64,000 bases of DNA. Source: Ectopseudomonas mendocina. Its GTDB lineage: Bacteria; Pseudomonadota; Gammaproteobacteria; Pseudomonadales; Pseudomonadaceae. Positions 55,861 to 64,000 of the stretch are shown here, piece after piece. The notes below the pieces were generated by a model. It was not told the DNA's origin. It searched no databases and worked only from the letters and a program-made list of their open reading frames with translations. Numbering within the stretch: position 1 is the first letter of the stretch; each line of letters opens with the position of its first letter. Made by a program: the position numbers and the translations under genes. The stretch lies in assembly GCF_016008875.1 (NCBI RefSeq), contig NZ_JADTQG010000001.1:360515-424514 (forward strand), given 5' to 3'.

Positions 55861-56687
55861 TGAACCACTCCATCATTCGTACCGCGCTGTTTGTACCAGC
55901 CAGTAGACCGGAGCGCATTCCCAAGGCGCTTGCCGTTGGCGCCGATGCGGTGATCGTCGACCTGGAAGACGCCGTGCAGGAAAGCCTGAAGGTCGAGGCT
56001 CGTGCTCATCTCGATGGCTTTCTTACGGCCAATCCCGAGGCGCGTCTGCTGGTGCGCATCAACGCGCCGGAGCATGCCGGCCATGGCGCCGATATCGAGC
56101 TGTGCGCACGCCATGCCGGAGTCATCGGCGTGCTCTTGCCCAAGGTGGAGTGCGCTGCTCAGGTTGCCCGTGTCGCCGCTTGTGGCAAGCCGGTTTGGCC
56201 GATCATCGAGAGCGCAGCGGGGTTGTTGGAGCTGCCGTCCATCGCACGGGCCTCGGGCGTCGAGCGGCTGTCCTTTGGCGCGCTCGACCTTGGGCTGGAC
56301 CTGGGCCTCAGCAGCGGCAGCGCCGCGGCCGAACGCATGCTCGATCAGGCTCGTTACGCCCTGTTGCTGCATTCGCGCACGGCGGGCCTGGCGGCGCCAC
56401 TGGACAGTGTGTTCCCCGCCATCGAAGACCGCGACGGTCTGGCCCGTACCGCACGTGATGCCCGTGACATGGGCTTCGACGGTTTGCTGTGTATCCACCC
56501 CAAACAGGTGGAGGTCATCCATCGCGCGTTGCTCCCGGCCGAGGAGGAATTGGCCTGGGCGCGCCGCGTGATGAAGGCGGCCAGCAGTGGCGAAGGCGTC
56601 TTCGTGGTCGACGGCCAGATGGTCGACGCCCCGGTGCTGGGCCGCGCCCGACGACTGCTGCAACGCGCTGGCGAGAGCCCGGCCTGA
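55860..56687 (+). CDS. ccl: (S)-citramalyl-CoA lyase (HpcH/HpaI, CitE-like)
   Basis: A 275-residue Mg-dependent lyase splitting citramalyl-CoA into pyruvate and acetyl-CoA, the last step of itaconate use. CitE blocks: ADAVIVDLEDAVQ, RINAPEHAGHGADIEL, VLLPKVECAAQV, IESAAGLLELPSIA and GFDGLLCIHPKQVEVI. The ATG at 55860 overlaps the ict stop; a GTG one codon earlier is possible. Confidence 0.9.
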   Translation: MNHSIIRTALFVPASRPERIPKALAVGADAVIVDLEDAVQESLKVEARAHLDGFLTANPEARLLVRINAPEHAGHGADIELCARHAGVIGVLLPKVECAAQVARVAACGKPVWPIIESAAGLLELPSIARASGVERLSFGALDLGLDLGLSSGSAAAERMLDQARYALLLHSRTAGLAAPLDSVFPAIEDRDGLARTARDARDMGFDGLLCIHPKQVEVIHRALLPAEEELAWARRVMKAASSGEGVFVVDGQMVDAPVLGRARRLLQRAGESPA

Positions 56688-56741
56688 ATACCGACCGGCG
56701 GCACCACGCCACCGGCCATTTCGTTCCACGTACCGACCTAC

Positions 56742-56749
56742 AAAAACAA
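56742..56749 (+). promoter_or_regulatory. Candidate Hfq/Crc binding motif before the first dctP
   Basis: AAAAACAA fits AANAANAA and lies 1-2 bases before the GAGG ribosome site, 13 bases before the ATG. The second dctP carries the identical octamer at the same place. Confidence 0.5.
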
Positions 56750-56752
56750 TGA

Positions 56753-57757
<1,005 letters not shown>

Positions 57758-57778
57758 TGTTGTGCTGCAAACGAAAAC

Positions 57779-57805
57779 GCCCGGTGCTTGCACCGGGCTT
57801 TTTTT
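57779..57805 (+). terminator. Rho-independent terminator of the itaconate operon
   Basis: GCCCGGTG-cttg-CACCGGGC is a perfect 8-bp stem with tetraloop followed by seven T. It cuts the first dctP off from everything downstream. Confidence 0.9.
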
Positions 57806-57934
57806 GTCGCGGCTAAAGCCCCTCCCACAGGATGACGCGGTTCTGAGGGAGGGCGTGCGGCTTTAGCCATACCCCCATCGCCTACCCAAAAGGCTACGCC
57901 CTTCCAATGTTGTGGGAGGGGCTTTAGCCGCGAC
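57806..57934. repeat. Perfect 24-bp inverted repeat (REP pair)
   Basis: GTCGCGGCTAAAGCCCCTCC (and four more bases) at 57806-57829 is exactly inverted at 57911-57934, with a third partial copy (GGAGGG...GGCTTTAGCC) between. It sits at the junction between the itaconate operon and the second module. Confidence 0.85.
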
Positions 57935-57946
57935 TGCTGCCGAGCC

Positions 57947-58882
57947 TCACAGCCCGGCTTCTTGCATCCACTCGGGCTTGGGATAACGACGGTCAGACTT
58001 GCCGGCCTTGAGGATGGCGCCCGGTACGTCGTGGCCGATCAGGCCGGGCAGGGTGGCGGCGGCTTCGAGCAGAGCATCGAGGTTCACGCCGGTGTCCAGG
58101 CCCATGCGCTGGAACATATGCACCAGGTCCTCGGTGCAGATATTGCCGCTTGCACCCGGCGCATAAGGGCAGCCGCCGAGGCCGCCGAGGGAAGCGTCGA
58201 AGCGGTCGATACCAGCGTTCAGTGCCGCCAGGGCGTTGGCCAGGCCCATGCCGCGGGTGTTGTGAAAGTGTGCGGTGAACACCGCCTCGGGCCAGCGCTG
58301 CAGCGACTCGCGGCAGATGCGCTCGACCTGCGCCGGGTCGGCCATACCGGTGGTGTCGCAGAGGGTCACGCCTTGCACGCCGATTTCCAGCAAACGCTCG
58401 GTCAGCTCATGCACGCGGGCCTCGGGCACTTCGCCCTCGAAGGGGCAGCCGAAGGTGGTCGATAGCGAGGCGTTGATGAATACGCCGCTGCCACGCGTCA
58501 CTTCGATGATCTCGGCGAACTGTGCCAACGATTGCTCCGGCGTCATGCGCAGGTTGGCCAGACCATGGGTATCGCTGGCCGACATCACCAGGTTGATCTC
58601 GTCCACCTCGCACGAAAGCGCGCGCTCGCAGCCCTTCACGTTGGGCACCAGCACGGTGTACTCGACGCCTGGCACGCGCTGGATACCGCGCATTACCTCT
58701 TCGGCATCGCGCAGGTTGGGAATGGCCTTGGGCGAGGTGAAGGAGGTGACCTCGATCTTGGCCAGGCCGGTGTGGGACAGGCGGTCGATCAGGGTGATCT
58801 TGTCTTCGGTGGGCACGAAGGAAGCTTCGATCTGGAAGCCGTCGCGGGTGGCGACGTCCTGGATATAAAGGCGTTTGCTCAT
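57947..58882 (-). CDS. Hydroxymethylglutaryl-CoA lyase family protein
   Basis: A 311-residue TIM-barrel lyase of the HMGL/DRE-TIM group. The metal and catalytic start is IQDVATRDGFQIEASFVPTE (Arg-Asp). The HMG-CoA lyase signature with catalytic Cys is GGLGGCPYAPGASGN. Metal His pair is in FTAHFHNTRGMG. It would cleave a 3-hydroxy-3-methylacyl-CoA such as HMG-CoA to acetoacetate and acetyl-CoA, or a related citramalyl-type CoA ester. No leucine (liu) genes are nearby, so it is not the leucine pathway lyase by context. Start 58882 has AGGAT upstream. Second gene after the CoA-transferase. Confidence 0.85.
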   Translation of the reverse strand: MSKRLYIQDVATRDGFQIEASFVPTEDKITLIDRLSHTGLAKIEVTSFTSPKAIPNLRDAEEVMRGIQRVPGVEYTVLVPNVKGCERALSCEVDEINLVMSASDTHGLANLRMTPEQSLAQFAEIIEVTRGSGVFINASLSTTFGCPFEGEVPEARVHELTERLLEIGVQGVTLCDTTGMADPAQVERICRESLQRWPEAVFTAHFHNTRGMGLANALAALNAGIDRFDASLGGLGGCPYAPGASGNICTEDLVHMFQRMGLDTGVNLDALLEAAATLPGLIGHDVPGAILKAGKSDRRYPKPEWMQEAGL

Positions 58883-58899
58883 GGTAATCCTCAGGAGGA

Positions 58900-58971
58900 G
58901 CTGCAAGCCGCAAGCTTCAAGCTGCAAGTAAAGGCCCGAAGCCGCTTGAAGCTTGCAGCTGCTTTTAAATA
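58900..58971. repeat. Imperfect inverted AGCTGCAAGC repeat
   Basis: GCTGCAAGCCGCAAGCTTCA at 58900 and CTTGAAGCTTGCAGCTGC near 58946-58963 are inverted partners around a short spacer. They occupy the gap between the two leftward genes and overlap the stop codon of the CoA-transferase gene. Confidence 0.65.
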
Positions 58972-60167
58972 ATTCCGCGCTCGCGCAGCCCAGCGACCTG
59001 TTCCGCGCTCAGGCCGAGGCCGGCGAGGATGTCATCGTTGTGCTCGCCCAGTTGCGGGCCGCCGGTGCCGATACGGCCCGGCGTGCGGCTGAGTTTGGGC
59101 AGCACGCCCGGCACCTTGAGCGGGCCGACGCTGGTCTGCACCTGCTCGATCATCTGCCGCGCCAGGTAGTGCGGGTCCTGCACGATATCGGCGGCGGTGT
59201 AGGGGTAGCCGGCCGGCACGCGTGCACCCTTGAGCGCTTCGATCACCTCGTCGCGGCCACGCTGGGCGGTCCACTCGGCGATGGCACCGTCGATCAGTTC
59301 GGCGTGCTGGCTGCGCCCGTCGTTCTGCGCCAGGCGCGGGTCGTTGCCCAGGTCGTCGCGGCCGATCAGACTCATCAGGCGCTTGTAGATGCTGTCGCCA
59401 TTGCCGGCGATCAGCACGTAGCTGCCGTCGTTGCAGGGGTAGGAATTGGACGGGGTGATGCCGGGCAGGGCGCTGCCGGCCGGCTCGCGGACGTAGCCGA
59501 ACGCGTCGTATTCGGGGATCAGGCTTTCCATCATGGCGAACACCGACTCGTACAGCGCCACGTCGATCTCCTGGCCTTCGCCGCTGCGCGCACGCTCCTG
59601 CAGGGCCAGCAGCACGCCGATCACGCCGTACAGCGAGGACAGCGAGTCGCCGATGCTGATACCGACGCGCACTGGCGCCTGGCCGGGGTAGCCGGAGAGG
59701 TGGCGCAGGCCGCCCATGGCTTCGCCGATCACGCCGAAGCCGGGCAGGTCGCGGTAGGGTCCGGTCTGCCCGTAGCCGGAGATGCGCAGCATGATCAGCC
59801 GCGGGTTGATCGCCTTCAGCGCCTCATAACCCAGGCCCCAGCCTTCCAGTGTGCCGGGGCGGAAGTTCTCCACCAGTACGTCGGCCTCGGCTACCAGTTG
59901 GCGGACGATGTCCTGGGCTTCGGTCTGCTTCAGATCGAGGGTCAGCGAGCGCTTGTTGCGCGACTGCACGTGCCACCAGAGCGAGGTGCCGTCCTTGATC
60001 TTGCGCCACTTGCGCAGCGGGTCGCCGACGCCCGGCGGTTCGATCTTGATCACATCGGCGCCGAATTCGCCGAGCAGCTTGCTGGCGAAGGGACCGGCGA
60101 TGAGCTGGCCCATCTCGATCACCTTGAGCCCCTGCAGGGCCATGTTGCTGGTGTTGTTTTGAGTCAT
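58965..60167 (-). CDS. CaiB/BaiF CoA-transferase (second module)
   Basis: A 400-residue class III CoA-transferase. N-terminal LQGLKVIEMGQLIAGPFASKLLGEFGADVIKIEPP and catalytic Asp in GQEIDVALYESVFAMM. It differs clearly from Ict, and is nearer the large formyl/succinyl-type group. With the HMGL-family lyase it would form a two-step activation and cleavage route for a C5-C6 hydroxy dicarboxylate, for example 3-hydroxy-3-methylglutarate. Divergent from a LysR gene across 168 bases. The start at 60167 has a weak ribosome site; 60143 is an alternative. Confidence 0.88.
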   Translation of the reverse strand: MTQNNTSNMALQGLKVIEMGQLIAGPFASKLLGEFGADVIKIEPPGVGDPLRKWRKIKDGTSLWWHVQSRNKRSLTLDLKQTEAQDIVRQLVAEADVLVENFRPGTLEGWGLGYEALKAINPRLIMLRISGYGQTGPYRDLPGFGVIGEAMGGLRHLSGYPGQAPVRVGISIGDSLSSLYGVIGVLLALQERARSGEGQEIDVALYESVFAMMESLIPEYDAFGYVREPAGSALPGITPSNSYPCNDGSYVLIAGNGDSIYKRLMSLIGRDDLGNDPRLAQNDGRSQHAELIDGAIAEWTAQRGRDEVIEALKGARVPAGYPYTAADIVQDPHYLARQMIEQVQTSVGPLKVPGVLPKLSRTPGRIGTGGPQLGEHNDDILAGLGLSAEQVAGLRERGII

Positions 60168-60257
60168 GGCTGCACCCGATTTGCCTGTGCGTTTCTCGTG
60201 GTGCGCAGAATGGCGCAGCGGCGCGGTGCCGACAATTGCTCAATGGCCAAGCTAGGC

Positions 60258-60323
60258 TTCGCGTATCACGAAGTGGCATGCTGTAAATCAGCTTTCTGGC
60301 AGCTTCGCTTCGCCAGGCACGAA
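60258..60323. promoter_or_regulatory. Twin TTCG-N7-CGAA sites in a divergent LysR promoter
   Basis: TTCGCGTATCACGAA (60258-60272) and TTCGCCAGGCACGAA (60309-60323) share TTCG-N7-CGAA and the T-N11-A core of LysR sites. Their starts are 51 bases apart, about five helical turns. They lie between the CoA-transferase gene and its LysR gene, the second ending 12 bases before the LysR ATG, where binding would also repress the regulator. Confidence 0.55.
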
Positions 60324-60335
60324 ATGGAGACCTTC

Positions 60336-62394
<2,059 letters not shown>

Positions 62395-62401
62395 GCGCCA
62401 T

Positions 62402-62436
62402 GACCGTCCCGGGCCCACGCACCCGGGGCGGTCTTT
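62402..62436 (+). terminator. Hairpin between second dctP and dctQ
   Basis: GACCGTCCCGGG and CCCGGGGCGGTC pair over 12 bp with one G-U, followed by only TTTCATT. It probably attenuates or protects, giving more binding protein than membrane subunits. Confidence 0.55.
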
Positions 62437-62515
62437 CATTCGTCGTCGCCTAAGACGGCGTTTGCCAATGACGAATATCGCGCCGTTCCTTGCTCGGTTA
62501 GATTCGCCCAACTCC

Positions 62516-62661
62516 TTAGAGCCTGTTCAAAGTCTGCTGCGCGTCGGCCCTGCTGCGTTAAAAACAGACTCGGATGCTCATTTACAGCTCGTAAACTCCG
62601 CATCCTCGCCTGTGTTTGCCTTGCATGGCTCTAGCTCGCGAAACTTTGAGCAGGCTCTTAA
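62516..62661. mobile_element. 146-bp MITE-like long palindrome
   Basis: TTAGAGCCTGTTCAAAGT at the left and ACTTTGAGCAGGCTCTTAA at the right are near-exact inverted ends, and the interior also pairs over most of its length (AACAGACTCGGATGC with GCATCCTCGCCTGTGTT, TTTACAGC/TCGTAAA at the tip). I know near-identical elements from other Pseudomonas genomes. It has no coding capacity, so it would move in trans. It interrupts the dctP-dctQ leader. Confidence 0.75.
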
Positions 62662-62687
62662 TAACCACAACAATGCTCGGAGATGCC

Positions 62688-63314
62688 ATGAACGCCTTGC
62701 GGCGCGTCTGGGAGCACTTCGAGGAAGGCTTCATCGCTTTCCTCCTGGCGGCCATGACGCTGATCACTTTCGTCTACGTGATCCTCAACAACTTCTACAC
62801 CCTGTTCTATTGGCTGGGTGACTTCTTCGGCGGTAACGAGGCTCTGCTCGCTATCGGCGACTTCATTCTCGACCTTGCCCAGGCGATGACCTGGAGCAAC
62901 GCCCTGACCAAAGCCCTGTTCGGCTGGCTGATCTTCTTCGGCCTGGCCTACGGCGTGCGCACCGCCGGCCACATCGGCGTCGACGCCCTGGTCAAACTCG
63001 CTCCGCGCGGCGTGCAGCGCGTGATCGGCGTGATCGCCTGCCTGTGCTGCCTGGGCTACGCCGGCCTGATCGCCGTCGGCAGCTTCGACTGGGTTCGCAC
63101 CCTGTTCATCGCCGGCATCGGCGCTGAAGACCTGGGCCACTACGGCATCCAGCAATGGCATATCGGCATGATCGTGCCGTTCGGCTACGCCATGGTGTTC
63201 ATCCGTTTCCTGGAAATCCTCGTGCGCATCCTGCGCAACGAGCAGACCGGCCTCGGCCTGGCTGACGAAGCCGCCGATGCGCTGAAAATCAACGAGCACG
63301 AGGAGGCCAAATAA
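62688..63314 (+). CDS. dctQ: TRAP transporter small permease DctQ
   Basis: A 208-residue membrane subunit with four predicted helices (about 17-40, 78-95, 110-135, 165-190). VRTAGHIGVDALVKLAPRGVQRVIGV is the DctQ family block with the conserved HIGVD. A charged C-terminal tail ends in HEEAK. ATG 62688 has GGAGAT upstream. It overlaps the dctM ATG by one base. Confidence 0.9.
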   Translation: MNALRRVWEHFEEGFIAFLLAAMTLITFVYVILNNFYTLFYWLGDFFGGNEALLAIGDFILDLAQAMTWSNALTKALFGWLIFFGLAYGVRTAGHIGVDALVKLAPRGVQRVIGVIACLCCLGYAGLIAVGSFDWVRTLFIAGIGAEDLGHYGIQQWHIGMIVPFGYAMVFIRFLEILVRILRNEQTGLGLADEAADALKINEHEEAK

Positions 63315-64000
63315 TGACCGTGCTGTTCCTCTTCCTGCTGCTGTTCCTGCTGATGTTCATCGGCGTGCCGATCGCCGCATCGCTCGGCCTGGCCGGCTCG
63401 ATCACCATCATGCTGTTCAGCCCCGACTCGGTGCGCTCGCTGGCGATCAAGCTGTTCGAGACCTCCGAGCACTACACCCTGCTGGCGATCCCGTTCTTCC
63501 TGCTCTCCGGTGCCTTCATGACCACCGGTGGCGTGGCACGTCGCCTGATCGACTTCGCCAACGCCTGCGTCGGTCACATCCGTGGCGGTCTGGCCATCGG
63601 TGCGGTGCTGGCGTGCATGCTGTTCGCCGCGTTGTCCGGCTCCTCGCCGGCCACCGTCGCGGCCGTAGGCTCCATCGCCATCGCCGGCATGGTGCGCTCC
63701 GGTTACCCGCAGGCGTTCGGCGCCGGCATCGTGTGTAACGCCGGTACCCTGGGCATTCTGATTCCGCCGTCGATCGTGATGGTGGTGTACGCCGCCGCCA
63801 CCGAGCAGTCGGTGGGCAAGCTGTTCATGGCCGGTGTGATTCCCGGTGTGATGCTCGGTCTGGCGCTGATGATCGCGATCTACATCGTCGCGCGCATCAA
63901 GAAGCTGCCGGCCCTGCCGCGTGCCAGCTTCCGCGAGTGGCTGCGTTCCGCCCGCGAGGCCTTCTGGGGCCTGCTGCTGATGGTGATCATCCTCGGCGGC
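63314..64000 (+). CDS. dctM: TRAP transporter large permease DctM (truncated by window end)
   Basis: The first 229 residues of the large, normally 12-helix Na+-coupled permease. Reading from ATG 63314 the frame stays open to the last base of the window. Visible blocks are VLFLFLLLFLLMFIGVPIAA, IPFFLLSGAFMTTGGVARRL, SGSSPATVAAVGSIAI and GTLGILIPPSIVMVVYA, all typical of DctM. With DctQ it moves substrate delivered by one or both DctP proteins in this window. Confidence 0.93.
   Translation, partial: MTVLFLFLLLFLLMFIGVPIAASLGLAGSITIMLFSPDSVRSLAIKLFETSEHYTLLAIPFFLLSGAFMTTGGVARRLIDFANACVGHIRGGLAIGAVLACMLFAALSGSSPATVAAVGSIAIAGMVRSGYPQAFGAGIVCNAGTLGILIPPSIVMVVYAAATEQSVGKLFMAGVIPGVMLGLALMIAIYIVARIKKLPALPRASFREWLRSAREAFWGLLLMVIILGG

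Overview
The window is chromosomal DNA from a Pseudomonas. High GC, REP-type palindromes, phhABC/phhR, an Hfq/Crc-style AANAANAA motif beside several ribosome binding sites, and gene order matching my memory of the P. aeruginosa PA1032-PA1059 and PA0877-PA0886 blocks all point that way. Two Mrp cation/proton antiporter operons plus a glucosylglycerol synthesis gene suggest a salt-tolerant member of the P. mendocina/oleovorans/pseudoalcaligenes type rather than P. aeruginosa itself. No tRNA, rRNA, CRISPR array, prophage or complete insertion sequence was recognised.

0-12.7 kb: a conserved envelope and housekeeping block. It holds a periplasmic Ntn-hydrolase acylase (quiP-like), small SEC-C/YchJ proteins, a LEA2 lipoprotein, two tandem OmpA-type lipoproteins, a collagen-like exported protein, a CopD-like membrane protein and the DinG helicase. 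12.7-18.4 kb (minus strand): Mrp operon 1 (A/B fusion, C, D, E, F, G). 18.7-27.9 kb: an EstB-type serine hydrolase, a third OmpA lipoprotein, pdxH, a DUF421 gene sitting in poorly coding DNA, a ProQ-domain protein, a glycerate module (cdaR, a GntP permease, glycerate kinase) and a glycine-zipper lipoprotein. 28.2-33.9 kb (plus strand): Mrp operon 2, a divergent paralogue of the first.

34-49.8 kb: a GNAT acetyltransferase, a tandem REP array, an FAD oxidoreductase, an MFS exporter, a COG3650 lipoprotein, a pseudouridine synthase and a YciI/VOC pair. Next comes the osmolyte pair: a fused glucosylglycerol-phosphate phosphatase/synthase (ggpPS) preceded by a YcaD-like MFS carrier. The phenylalanine hydroxylase operon phhA-phhB-phhC follows with its divergent regulator phhR, then a nucleoside deaminase.

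49.8-64 kb: a catabolic region for short branched dicarboxylates. A LysR regulator faces an itaconate operon: itaconyl-CoA hydratase (ich), an acyl-CoA dehydrogenase, an MmgE/PrpD protein, the CoA-transferase (ict), citramalyl-CoA lyase (ccl) and a TRAP solute-binding protein (dctP). A second module then sits between that dctP and the DctQ/DctM membrane subunits: an HMG-CoA-lyase-family enzyme, a second CaiB-type CoA-transferase, a divergent LysR regulator and a second, paralogous dctP. The arrangement suggests two substrate pathways that may share one TRAP membrane unit. This is the most interesting part of the window, together with the paired halotolerance systems. The last gene (dctM) runs off the right edge.
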